A stretch of 64,000 bases of DNA from Ruminiclostridium josui JCM 17888. GTDB taxonomy: Bacteria > Bacillota > Clostridia > Acetivibrionales > DSM-1351. The notes below the pieces were generated by a model. That model saw nothing but the letters and a program-made list of their open reading frames with translations, did no database searches and had not been told where the DNA came from. The DNA lies in the NCBI RefSeq assembly GCF_000526495.1, contig NZ_JAGE01000002.1, forward strand, positions 248,001 through 312,000, given 5' to 3'. Numbering within the stretch: position 1 is the first letter of the stretch; the number at the start of each line of letters is the position of its first letter. Both the position numbers and the translations under genes were made by a program. Below, in pieces: positions 1 to 7,312 of this stretch.

Positions 1-327
1 TATAAGATGAGTTTTATATGCGAAAAACCAGGCTATATACAGTCTATGCAAACTGATAAAATTGGAATGGCTTCTCTGGTTCTTGGTGCAGGAAGAGAGA
101 CAAAGGATAGTAAAATTGACTACAGTGCAGGTATCATGTTTAGTAAAAAAACCGGCGACAGGGTTGAAGTTGGGGATTGTATTGCAGTTCTGTATACCAA
201 TAGGGAAGATACCCTTTTACAAGCTGTTTCCATTTTAAAAGAAGCTGTTGTAATAAGTGAATTGCCTTATGAAAGAAAACCGCTGATTCTAGCGTATATC
301 GACAGTGAAGGAAACATAAAAAAATAA
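1..327 (+). CDS. pdp: Pyrimidine-nucleoside phosphorylase, C-terminal part (5' end outside window)
   Basis: The reading frame is open from the first base of the window, so this is the tail of a longer gene. The roughly 108 visible residues match the C-terminal domain of pyrimidine-nucleoside / thymidine phosphorylases: the segment LGAGRETKDSKIDYSAGI and the following Lys-Gly-Asp-x-Val-like stretch (KTGDRVEVGDCIAVLYT) are the family signature. The enzyme splits thymidine or uridine with phosphate in the cytosol for nucleoside salvage. The catalytic N-terminal domain cannot be inspected here. It is followed after about 90 bp by a dacF-like gene on the same strand; no terminator separates them, so they may be cotranscribed. 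Confidence 0.85.
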   Translation, partial: YKMSFICEKPGYIQSMQTDKIGMASLVLGAGRETKDSKIDYSAGIMFSKKTGDRVEVGDCIAVLYTNREDTLLQAVSILKEAVVISELPYERKPLILAYIDSEGNIKK

Positions 328-420
328 ATTTTTACTAGAATATCCTAATGTTGTCCCGCATAACAATTAACTAGGACGAATTGTGTTTTGAATAACGAAT
401 AGTTAACTGGAGGGACATAA

Positions 421-1647
421 GTGAAAAGAAACTCTGTTTTAGCTTTTTCTTTGATTATAGCTATAGTTACAACTATGTTGCCAGCTGCGGTATTGGCAGA
501 TACAAATGAAGCAGCAGTTGAGGCATCGGTAAAATATGACGATGTAGCAGTAACAAAATTGGAAACCAAGACTAATGTTCTTGATTTAAAGGCAAAGTCT
601 GCGGTATTGATGGACGCAGCTTCTGGAAAAGTTCTTACTGAAAAGAATAGCCATGAGAGGCTTGCAATTGCAAGTGTAACCAAGGTTATGACAATGCTTT
701 TGGTGATGGAGGCTATAGATTCAGGTAGATTAACTTTTGATGATAAAGTAAGCGTATCAGAGTATTCGGCAGGCATGGGCGGTTCTCAAGCTTATTTGGA
801 GCCGGGAGAAGAATTCACCGTTACTGAAATGATGAATGCTTTAGCAATACACTCTTCAAATGATGTGGCAGTTGCTTTGGCGGAAAAGGTCAGCGGCAGC
901 GAGGAAACATTCGTAAGTGATATGAATAACAAGGCTCAAGAGCTGGGAATGAAGGATACAAAATTTTTGGATTGTACGGGATTGAACGATGACGGTTACA
1001 GTTCTGCATATGATGTGGCTTTAATGTCAAGAGAATTGATTATAAAACACCCGAAAGTTCTCCAGTTTACTGGTAAATGGCATGACACTTTCAGAAACGG
1101 AACATTTGACTTGTATAATACAAATAAGCTGGTAAAATTCTACGCAAATTGTGACGGACTTAAAACGGGTTTTACAAGCAAAGCAGGATTTAATTTAACT
1201 GCTACTACATGTAGAAATAATTTAAGACTGGTTTCAGTTGTGCTTGGGGAACCCGATTCAAATACAAGGTTTGCTGAGTCAAGGAAACTTATGGATTACG
1301 GTTTTGCAAACTATGAGGTAATAAATCTTGATAAAAGAGGGAACGCTGTAGGCAATATACCCGTAAAAAAGGGAAACAAACTGAGTGTTAGTGCAGTATA
1401 TGGCACTGATACCAGTATAATGGTTTCAAAAGGTCAAAAGGGTAAAGTAGAAAAGGAAGTAGCACTTCTGCCAGGACTTTCTGCACCAGTTGAAATAAAT
1501 CAAAAGGTTGGGGAAGTAGTTTATAAAATAGACGGAAAAGAAGTAGGAAGATTTGATCTTATTGCAAGCGAAAAAATTGATAAAATGACTTACGGCAATA
1601 TTTTTTCTAAACTCATTATAAGGTGGTTCAGTCTTGGGAGAGCATAA
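421..1647 (+). CDS. dacF: D-alanyl-D-alanine carboxypeptidase (DacF/DacA type, PBP5 family)
   Basis: Serine-type DD-carboxypeptidase that trims the terminal D-Ala from peptidoglycan stem peptides outside the membrane. The 408-residue protein has a signal peptide (about residues 1-26, cleavage near VLA-DT) and the three active-site motifs of family S11: S85-V-T-K88, S145-S-N147 and K248-T-G250. A C-terminal beta-rich domain and a final stretch like an amphipathic anchor (KLIIRWFSLGRA) follow, as in PBP5. The start is GTG at 421 with GGAGGG just upstream. The DacF assignment (sporulation-linked paralogue) rests on family resemblance; it could be a vegetative DacA paralogue. The stop codon lies in the loop of the terminator hairpin. 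Confidence 0.9.
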   Translation: MKRNSVLAFSLIIAIVTTMLPAAVLADTNEAAVEASVKYDDVAVTKLETKTNVLDLKAKSAVLMDAASGKVLTEKNSHERLAIASVTKVMTMLLVMEAIDSGRLTFDDKVSVSEYSAGMGGSQAYLEPGEEFTVTEMMNALAIHSSNDVAVALAEKVSGSEETFVSDMNNKAQELGMKDTKFLDCTGLNDDGYSSAYDVALMSRELIIKHPKVLQFTGKWHDTFRNGTFDLYNTNKLVKFYANCDGLKTGFTSKAGFNLTATTCRNNLRLVSVVLGEPDSNTRFAESRKLMDYGFANYEVINLDKRGNAVGNIPVKKGNKLSVSAVYGTDTSIMVSKGQKGKVEKEVALLPGLSAPVEINQKVGEVVYKIDGKEVGRFDLIASEKIDKMTYGNIFSKLIIRWFSLGRA

Positions 1648-1661
1648 ATGCTCTCCTTTTT
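1637..1661 (+). terminator. Intrinsic terminator after dacF
   Basis: Perfect 8-bp stem GGAGAGCA / TGCTCTCC (1637-1644 and 1649-1656) with a TAAA loop, followed by TTTTT. The loop contains the dacF stop codon. Confidence 0.85.
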
Positions 1662-2301
1662 ATAAAATAATAGCCTTATAGAGGGAAACAAAAATATATG
1701 ATGCTGGAATTCCAACTATTTTATCAAAAACTTTGCTGAATACTAAAAGTATGAAAATAATCATACTATATTGCTCCAATAAAGTAAAAAAACGGTATCT
1801 CCAAGTATTAAATATATTTGAAATAACATGATAACCGTCAAAAAATGGTATTGGAAGAAGGTTCAGCACAAAAAGCACAACATTAATTTGAGCTGAATAA
1901 CTTAACAGATACGACATGTTTTGGTAAACTGCTAAATTATTTGAAAGTAACCCAGTTACTGTTACCAGCTTTAATATTATCAAAAAACCGATTGCTACTA
2001 GTAAATTCATGAAAGGCCCTGCAAGGGAAACAAGAATGTCATCTCTTCTGGGTTTTTTGTAATGTCGTGGGTTAGTCATAACAGGCTTTGCCCAACCAAA
2101 TCCTACAAGAAGAATCATAATAAATCCAATAATATCTATATGGGCTCTGGGGTCTAGAGTAATCCTTCCTTGAGCTCTAGGGGTAGGATCACCAAGTTTG
2201 TCAGCGGTAAGTGCATGTGCAAATTCATGCAGTACAAACCCCAAAAGTATTCCCGGTATAATCATCAACTTATATATTATATACTCACGTGAAAAAAGCA
2301 T
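1660..2301 (-). CDS. Site-2 protease family (M50) membrane metalloprotease
   Basis: Integral membrane zinc protease of 213 residues with about five to six hydrophobic segments. The zinc motif HEFAH is near residue 25, followed by a conserved region with TPRAQGRITLDP, and the third-ligand motif NLLPIPFFDG lies near residue 147, the layout of the small YwhC-like M50B proteins. Start ATG at 2301 is preceded by GGAGG at a good distance. Substrate unknown; related small M50 proteins are often linked to sporulation or stress signalling, but nothing in the neighbourhood names the target. It is transcribed towards dacF and away from scpA. Confidence 0.85.
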   Translation of the reverse strand: MLFSREYIIYKLMIIPGILLGFVLHEFAHALTADKLGDPTPRAQGRITLDPRAHIDIIGFIMILLVGFGWAKPVMTNPRHYKKPRRDDILVSLAGPFMNLLVAIGFLIILKLVTVTGLLSNNLAVYQNMSYLLSYSAQINVVLFVLNLLPIPFFDGYHVISNIFNTWRYRFFTLLEQYSMIIFILLVFSKVFDKIVGIPASYIFVSLYKAIIL

Positions 2302-2480
2302 ATTTCCTCCATGCCTGAAAGGCGGTCTTTATTAGCATCTTCTTTGAAGTCGCTGTATAAATTTTACTAAAACTTTAATAATATGTCTACCATCGCAATG
2401 ATATTGTAATTATTGTCCCATTTATGATAAGATTAAAAGGTTGAAAAAATATATTACATAAATAATTAAGGTGGTAGTTG

Positions 2481-3284
2481 ATGGAAAGCTCCCTTACAAA
2501 GGCCTGTACTTTAAAGCTTGACAATTTTGAAGGTCCATTTGATTTATTGTTTCATTTATTTGAAAAAAATCAGGTGGATATTTATGATATACCTATAAGT
2601 TCTATAACAGACCAATATCTTGATTATTTGTATACCATGCAGCAGCTTGACCTTGAAGTGGCAAGTGAGTTTCTTATAATGGCTGCAACGCTTTTGCATA
2701 TAAAGTCAAAGACCCTTCTTCCAAGCAAAAAAGAAGAAAAGCAAGAGGAACAAGACCCAAGGGAAGAGCTGGTTAGACGTTTGGTTGAATATAAGAGGTA
2801 TAAGGAATTTACAAAAGAACTTAAAGAGATGGAAAAGAAATGGGATAGAGTTACTTTCAGACTTCCGGAAGCCATTGATTTACCCGTTAGAGAGGAAATC
2901 ATGGAAATAGATCCCCAGGTTTTGCGGCAGCAGTATATTGCAATATTGAACAGAAATAAGAAAAAAATAAATTTGGGTGCAAAAAATATCACAAAGCTTG
3001 TAGAACATGAAAAAGTTTCCCTTCGCAGTAAAATGAGAGAGGTAATAAAACAGTTGATACACAGGGTTTCCTTTAAGTTCTCGGAGCTTTTTTCCTTTAA
3101 AACCAAGTCCAAGACAGAGGTTGTAACAGGTTTTATGGCGATTTTGGAACTGGCTAAGATGAAGAAGGTCAAGATTGTTCAGAATCAGCAATTTTCGGAT
3201 ATTCATGTAATCAGTAATGCAGAGAATGAAAAAGAAGAATATGAGTTATATGATGATATAGATGAAAACATAAGTGAATTCTAG
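2481..3284 (+). CDS. scpA: Segregation and condensation protein A
   Basis: Kleisin subunit of the bacterial SMC condensin; it bridges the SMC heads and binds ScpB to organise and segregate chromosomes. The 267-residue protein carries the typical start (LDNFEGPFDLLFHLFEKNQVDIYDIPI), the helical N-terminal domain with AATLLHIKSKTLLP near residue 73, a charged middle region and a C-terminal winged helix (SFKFSELFSF...VVTGFMAILELAK). I place the start at ATG 2481, with AAGGTGG at 2468-2474, rather than the TTG one codon upstream. scpB follows immediately, the standard operon order. Confidence 0.95.
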   Translation: MESSLTKACTLKLDNFEGPFDLLFHLFEKNQVDIYDIPISSITDQYLDYLYTMQQLDLEVASEFLIMAATLLHIKSKTLLPSKKEEKQEEQDPREELVRRLVEYKRYKEFTKELKEMEKKWDRVTFRLPEAIDLPVREEIMEIDPQVLRQQYIAILNRNKKKINLGAKNITKLVEHEKVSLRSKMREVIKQLIHRVSFKFSELFSFKTKSKTEVVTGFMAILELAKMKKVKIVQNQQFSDIHVISNAENEKEEYELYDDIDENISEF

Positions 3285-3309
3285 AACTAGCTGTAAAATG
3301 GAGGTCAAA

Positions 3310-3882
3310 ATGGAAATCAGTACTATAGAGTGCGTAATTGAAAGTCTTATTTTTTCCTACGGAGATCCTTTACCACTGGATAAAATATGCGAAATACTAG
3401 AATTGGATAAAAAAACTGCAAGAAGCATAATTAAAAATATGATGGATTCGTATAACACATCTAACAGGGGTATTATTATAAGAGAAATCAATGATAAATA
3501 CCAGATGTGCTCAAAACCCGAATATTTTGATTATGTATCAAAACTTTATCAAATCAGGCAGAAACAGGCTCTTTCACAGGCAGCATATGAAGTCCTTGCG
3601 ATTATTGCATATAATCAACCAATAACAAAGGCCAAGATTGAGCAAATAAGGGGTGTTAATTCCGATAGTGCAGTTACAAGACTCATGGAAAGAAACCTCA
3701 TTAAAGAAGCAGGGAAATTGGATGCTCCGGGAAGACCTAGATTGTATGAAACCACCGATGAGTTTTTAAGATGTTTTGGATTTAAATCTCTTAGAGATTT
3801 GCCGTTGTTGGATATTGACGATTTAAGTGAACTCAGTCTTCAGGAACTAGTTGATGAAGTACAAGTAGAGGATGATAAGTGA
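3310..3882 (+). CDS. scpB: Segregation and condensation protein B
   Basis: Partner of ScpA in the SMC-ScpAB complex. The 190-residue protein has two winged-helix domains, with the family stretch AAYEVLAIIAYNQPITKAKIEQIRGVNSD and APGRPRLYETTDEFLRCFG. Start ATG 3310 is chosen because GGAGGT lies 4-5 bases upstream; a longer reading frame from GTG 3274 would overlap the end of scpA and has no SD. It sits 25 bp after scpA and is probably cotranslated from the same message. A 13-bp hairpin lies between it and the next gene. Confidence 0.95.
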   Translation: MEISTIECVIESLIFSYGDPLPLDKICEILELDKKTARSIIKNMMDSYNTSNRGIIIREINDKYQMCSKPEYFDYVSKLYQIRQKQALSQAAYEVLAIIAYNQPITKAKIEQIRGVNSDSAVTRLMERNLIKEAGKLDAPGRPRLYETTDEFLRCFGFKSLRDLPLLDIDDLSELSLQELVDEVQVEDDK

Positions 3883-3903
3883 TTTAAAATTGTAAAACAT
3901 GTC

Positions 3904-3940
3904 AAAAATAACCAAGAGGTGATTCCCTTGGTTATTTTTT
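3904..3940 (+). promoter_or_regulatory. 13-bp perfect hairpin holding the SD and start codon of the next gene
   Basis: Positions 3904-3916 (AAAAATAACCAAG) pair perfectly with 3927-3939 (CTTGGTTATTTTT), leaving a 10-base loop AGGTGATTCC. The loop carries the AGAGGTG Shine-Dalgarno and the stem covers the likely TTG start at 3928. A T-run ends the right arm, so it also has the shape of a weak intrinsic terminator. Confidence 0.6.
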
Positions 3941-4557
3941 TTATTGCTATAATAACAATTTGCATTTTTTTAACTATAATCTTGAATATCAGACTGACAT
4001 TGGGTTTTACAGCAAAACTGCAAAACAAGGACTGTTCGGTTTTTATTACTATATATTCATTTAGAAATAAAGTTGTTAAAAACATAATGATATATCCTGT
4101 TCCCAAAAAGAATAAAAAGCATAAGAGAAAAAAGGTAAATGGAAAAAGAGACTTGAAAGAGTTAAGAAGAACATTGCAGGTATTGAGAAGACTTTTCAGA
4201 AGATCTTTGATAATAAAAGACTTCAAACTTCATGTTAAAGAAGGATGCGGAGATGCATTTAATACGGCTATTTTATATGGCTTTATATGGAGCATGATAG
4301 GAATAATAGAAAGTCGGATTTTTACGCAATATAAAGTTAAAAATAAGGAAATTAATGTTGAGGCCGATTTTAATGGAAAATATATTAAAGTAAACTTTGA
4401 CTGCATATTTAGCCTAAAAATTGTAAATATTATTACTGTAGCTAAAGTAATTATCATACTGTACTTAAAAAATAGAAAGGGCGGTGGTGCTGGTGTCAAA
4501 TCATCCAATAGAAGGCTTAATGACTACAGCAATGCAAAGTATCAAGGAAATGGTTGA
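3928..4557 (+). CDS. DUF2953 family membrane-anchored protein
   Basis: Protein of about 209 residues with one N-terminal membrane helix (VIFFIAIITICIFLTIIL), a very basic linker (PKKNKKHKRKKVNGKRD) and a soluble domain with KEGCGDAFNTAILYGFIWSMIG, typical of clostridial/bacillar DUF2953 proteins that sit directly before ytfJ. Function unknown; the conserved link with ytfJ suggests a sporulation role (inference). The start is probably TTG 3928 (SD AGAGGTG six bases upstream); the GTG at 3919 lies inside that SD. Its 3' end overlaps the start of ytfJ by about 65 bases, so translation is likely coupled. Confidence 0.75.
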   Translation: MVIFFIAIITICIFLTIILNIRLTLGFTAKLQNKDCSVFITIYSFRNKVVKNIMIYPVPKKNKKHKRKKVNGKRDLKELRRTLQVLRRLFRRSLIIKDFKLHVKEGCGDAFNTAILYGFIWSMIGIIESRIFTQYKVKNKEINVEADFNGKYIKVNFDCIFSLKIVNIITVAKVIIILYLKNRKGGGAGVKSSNRRLNDYSNAKYQGNG

Positions 4558-4960
4558 TGTTAATACAATAGTTGGTGATGCAGTGCAAGCACCTGACGGA
4601 ACTGTTATTATACCTATTTCTAAGGTTTGTTTTGGGTTTGCAGCAGGAGGAGGAGACTATGGTGAAAATTCTTCCAATAATTCACAGGAAGAACAAGATA
4701 CTGGGAAATTTCCATTTGCAGGAGGTAGTGGAGCAGGTGTTTCAATAAATCCTGTGGCATTTATGGTATGCGGACAGAATCAAATAAAGCTACTACCAGT
4801 AAATGTAAATTCTTCTGTTGACAAAATTCTAGATATGGTTCCGGATTTAGTTCAAAAAGCAAGCGACTTGATAAACGAAAAAATGTCCAAATCCAAAGGC
4901 GAAAATTCAAAACACAAAAAAGAAGATAAAAAAGAGGACAGTGAGAAGTCCAAAGAATAA
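4493..4960 (+). CDS. ytfJ: Spore protein YtfJ (GerW family)
   Basis: Homologue of Bacillus YtfJ/GerW, a spore protein needed for germination responses in Bacillus species. The hallmark N-terminus NHPIEGLMTTAMQSIKEMVD and the Gly-rich GFAAGGGDYG and GGSGAGVSINPVAF segments are present; the C-terminus is a Lys/Glu/Ser-rich tail. Length is about 155 residues, normal for the family. Several GTG codons (4484, 4487, 4493) could start it; GTG 4493 gives the N-terminus seen in relatives. It overlaps the upstream DUF2953 gene. Confidence 0.88.
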   Translation: MSNHPIEGLMTTAMQSIKEMVDVNTIVGDAVQAPDGTVIIPISKVCFGFAAGGGDYGENSSNNSQEEQDTGKFPFAGGSGAGVSINPVAFMVCGQNQIKLLPVNVNSSVDKILDMVPDLVQKASDLINEKMSKSKGENSKHKKEDKKEDSEKSKE

Positions 4961-4971
4961 TATAAGTTTTT

Positions 4972-5039
4972 CGTTAAAGCAAAACAACAACTGACAAAGG
5001 ACAATGCGACTTTTTTGTAAGTTGTTGTTTTACTTAACG
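4972..5039. repeat. Long imperfect inverted repeat between ytfJ and rluB
   Basis: Left arm 4972-4992 (CGTTAAAGCAAAACAACAAC...) pairs with right arm 5019-5039 (AAGTTGTTGTTTTACTTAAC...) over about 20 bp with one small mismatch/bulge. It could act as a terminator for ytfJ, although no T-run follows directly. Confidence 0.6.
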
Positions 5040-5138
5040 TAGTTTTATGCCGCCTGTAAGCTCTCATAATGTTGACTCATTTAAAAATCAAATATAGAAT
5101 AAAAGGTACCACTAAAATTTATATAAGGGATATTATGA

Positions 5139-5846
5139 ATGTTAGAAATCAGATTACAGAAATTTTTAGCACATGCCGGAATAGCTTCCAGAAGAAAAGC
5201 AGAAGAAATGATTAAACAGGGTAGAGTTGCTGTGAATAACGTCATTGTGGAGAACATGGGGGTTACGGTATCAAGCAATGATGTTGTAACCGTAGACGGA
5301 GTTCCCGTTATAACGGAAGAGAAAAAAGTGTATATAATGCTGAATAAGCCTGTGGGTTTTGTTTCTACAAGCAAAGACCAGTTTGGACGACCAACGGTTA
5401 TTGATTTGGTAAAGGATGTGGAAATGAGAATATATCCTGTCGGGAGGCTTGACTATGATACATCAGGTCTTATTCTTCTTACCAATGACGGTGATTTCAC
5501 ATACCGACTAACCCATCCAAAACATGAGATAAATAAGGTTTATGAGGCTGTCATTTCTGGTTTTCCTAAGGACAATGAAATTAAAAGGTTTGAAGCTGGA
5601 TTGAAAATAGAAGATTATCAAACTTCTCCAGCAAAATTTCTGGTTTTAGATAAACAGGGAGTTAATACCCTTGTCCGGATTACCATCCATGAAGGAAAAA
5701 ACAGACAGGTGAGAAAGATGTGCGAAGCCATAGGCCACAAAGTTCTGACATTAAAAAGAATTCAGATAGGGCCTATAGCTCTGGGTAACCTTCCCGAAGG
5801 AAAGTGGAGACATCTTTCTGATAATGAAATAAAAACCTTATATTAA
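5139..5846 (+). CDS. rluB: Ribosomal large subunit pseudouridine synthase B
   Basis: RsuA/RluB-type pseudouridine synthase of 235 residues, expected to modify 23S rRNA helix 80-93 uridines. An N-terminal S4 domain (RLQKFLAHAGIASRRKAEEMIKQGRV) is followed by the catalytic domain with the catalytic aspartate motif VGRLDYDTSGLILLTNDG and NRQVRKMCEAIGH near the end. Start ATG 5139 has AAGGGA eight bases upstream. The scpAB-ytfJ-rluB neighbourhood is conserved in Firmicutes. Its stop codon overlaps the stop of the convergent DUF5362 gene. Confidence 0.92.
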   Translation: MLEIRLQKFLAHAGIASRRKAEEMIKQGRVAVNNVIVENMGVTVSSNDVVTVDGVPVITEEKKVYIMLNKPVGFVSTSKDQFGRPTVIDLVKDVEMRIYPVGRLDYDTSGLILLTNDGDFTYRLTHPKHEINKVYEAVISGFPKDNEIKRFEAGLKIEDYQTSPAKFLVLDKQGVNTLVRITIHEGKNRQVRKMCEAIGHKVLTLKRIQIGPIALGNLPEGKWRHLSDNEIKTLY

Positions 5847-6313
5847 TAATTATACATATAACTGTAAGCACCAAGAGCAAGAATAACCAATACAATAACT
5901 ATATATACAAAGGCAAGTGCAATAGACACAATTGCCAAGATACCTTGGATTTTAAAGTACTTTTTAAGATAGGAAAACAAATTGTACAGTACGTTGGGAT
6001 TCTTAAAATCTGCATATTCCTTGACGGTCTTAGATGCATTTGTAAGGGAAATACCTGCAAATATCATAGGAACACCAATTGCTGCAGATATAATACCTAT
6101 ACAAGTTATCGCACCGATTACAATTGTAAAAATTCCTAAGAATTTCATCCACCCGGATAGACTGTTTATAATGGAATTATAAAAATCCGGTTGAGGCGTC
6201 TGCTGATACTGATATGGGTAGTCAACTTGCGGACGCTGATAGGTATTGGTGTTAGTTGCTGTTGATTGAGGCTTTTCCTGTAAAACAATATCTGATTCAT
6301 TATATTGCTCCAT
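5843..6313 (-). CDS. DUF5362-like small membrane protein
   Basis: 156 residues: a hydrophilic, Gln/Pro/Tyr-rich N-terminal tail (about 1-42, with YPYQYQQTPQPD), then two hydrophobic regions (about 55-90 and 118-152) separated by an Ala/Lys-rich loop. The pattern matches clostridial DUF5362-type proteins of unknown function. The start has GGAGA about 5 bases upstream on the minus strand. It converges on rluB with overlapping stops, so each is the other's boundary. Confidence 0.6.
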   Translation of the reverse strand: MEQYNESDIVLQEKPQSTATNTNTYQRPQVDYPYQYQQTPQPDFYNSIINSLSGWMKFLGIFTIVIGAITCIGIISAAIGVPMIFAGISLTNASKTVKEYADFKNPNVLYNLFSYLKKYFKIQGILAIVSIALAFVYIVIVLVILALGAYSYMYNY

Positions 6314-6423
6314 AATTAAATCTCCTTAATACAAGTTTTAGTATGTGTGTTTAAATTATAGCATAAAAAACGTGATTAAAATATATCAACCATAAGTAAA
6401 GTTAGCGAAAAGGAGAGTTTTTG

Positions 6424-6987
6424 ATGTGTATTTTAAAAAATTCATTATACCAATCCCATGAAATTATTACACGTGTGGTCTGTAATGGTGATACAGTTGT
6501 TGATGCGACTGCCGGAAATGGACACGATACAGCATTTATGGCAAGACTTGTGGGTGCCGATGGGCAGGTTTATGCCTTTGACATCCAAGAATCAGCACTA
6601 AATACCACAAAGAATAGGTTGGAAGCTGAAAATCTTCTAAGCAGGGTTAAACTGGTACATGATGGCCATCAAAATATGCAAAAGTATGTAAATAAACCTA
6701 TTAAAGCTGCTATGTTTAACCTGGGATATCTTCCTGGCGGAGACCATAACATAGGTACTAAAGGCGGAACTACTATCGAGGCTATAAAAAGTGCTATGGA
6801 ACTGGTAGTTCCTCACGGAATAATCAGTATTGTTGTATACTACGGGGGAGACAGCGGTTTTGATGAAAAGAACGAAGTTATAAACTATATTAAAACAATA
6901 GACTGTAAAAAATTCAGTGTAATGCAAACAGAGTTTGTTAATCAAATAAACTGCCCACCAATTCTTGTTTGTTTGGAGAAACTTTGA
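6424..6987 (+). CDS. mnmM: tRNA 5-(aminomethyl)-2-thiouridine methyltransferase (YtqB/MnmM family)
   Basis: SAM-dependent methyltransferase of 187 residues (rRNA_methylase Pfam family). The SAM motif VVDATAGNGHDTAFMA (near residue 28) and the acidic end of strand 2 (VYAFDIQ) are clear, as is the family signature FNLGYLPGGDH. Bacillus YtqB (MnmM) makes the last methylation of mnm5s2U at the tRNA wobble base; the same role is inferred here. ATG 6424 is preferred over TTG 6421 because AGGAG (6411-6415) is then eight bases away. It appears monocistronic. Confidence 0.82.
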   Translation: MCILKNSLYQSHEIITRVVCNGDTVVDATAGNGHDTAFMARLVGADGQVYAFDIQESALNTTKNRLEAENLLSRVKLVHDGHQNMQKYVNKPIKAAMFNLGYLPGGDHNIGTKGGTTIEAIKSAMELVVPHGIISIVVYYGGDSGFDEKNEVINYIKTIDCKKFSVMQTEFVNQINCPPILVCLEKL

Positions 6988-7163
6988 TAGTCATACCATT
7001 GTAAGCTTATTTTTAGATGGTATTATCATTATAATAGGAGTATTTTGTCGTATTCTGAAGAAATAGGTTTTGAGTCCTTGTTCACATAATTAAATGCCAA
7101 CCGTATTATGTAAAATCGATGTTCTATAAAATAAAATTATGATATGAGTATATAAGCCCTATA
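6988..7163. other. Intergenic DNA with no recognisable gene
   Basis: AT-rich spacer upstream of the carboxylase operon. A 7-bp inverted repeat ATACCAT/ATGGTAT around 6994-7023 may be a weak terminator for mnmM. I see no RNA gene or riboswitch. Confidence 0.5.
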
Positions 7164-7192
7164 TTGACATTCTTTTCCTTATATGATATAAT
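7164..7192 (+). promoter_or_regulatory. Consensus sigma-A promoter of the carboxyltransferase operon
   Basis: TTGACA at 7164-7169, exactly 17 bases, then TATAAT at 7187-7192: a perfect match to both hexamers. Transcription would begin near 7199 and leave a leader of about 110 bases. Confidence 0.85.
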
Positions 7193-7225
7193 TATTACTA
7201 GGTAATAATAACTAATAATAGTTAT
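7191..7225. promoter_or_regulatory. Two adjacent dyads over the transcription start (possible operator)
   Basis: ATTATTAC (7191-7198) TAG GTAATAAT (7202-7209) is a perfect palindrome that overlaps the -10 box and the expected start. Directly next to it, ATAACTA (7208-7214) pairs with TAGTTAT (7219-7225). The position suits repressor binding. The shape vaguely recalls FapR operators, but the match is not close enough to name the regulator. Confidence 0.5.
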
Positions 7226-7312
7226 AAGACTGCCGGATAAATTATCAGCTTTGAGAATTGACACGTGATTTATATAATAATTTATCTAGTATATTTTTAA
7301 AGAGGTGATTAC

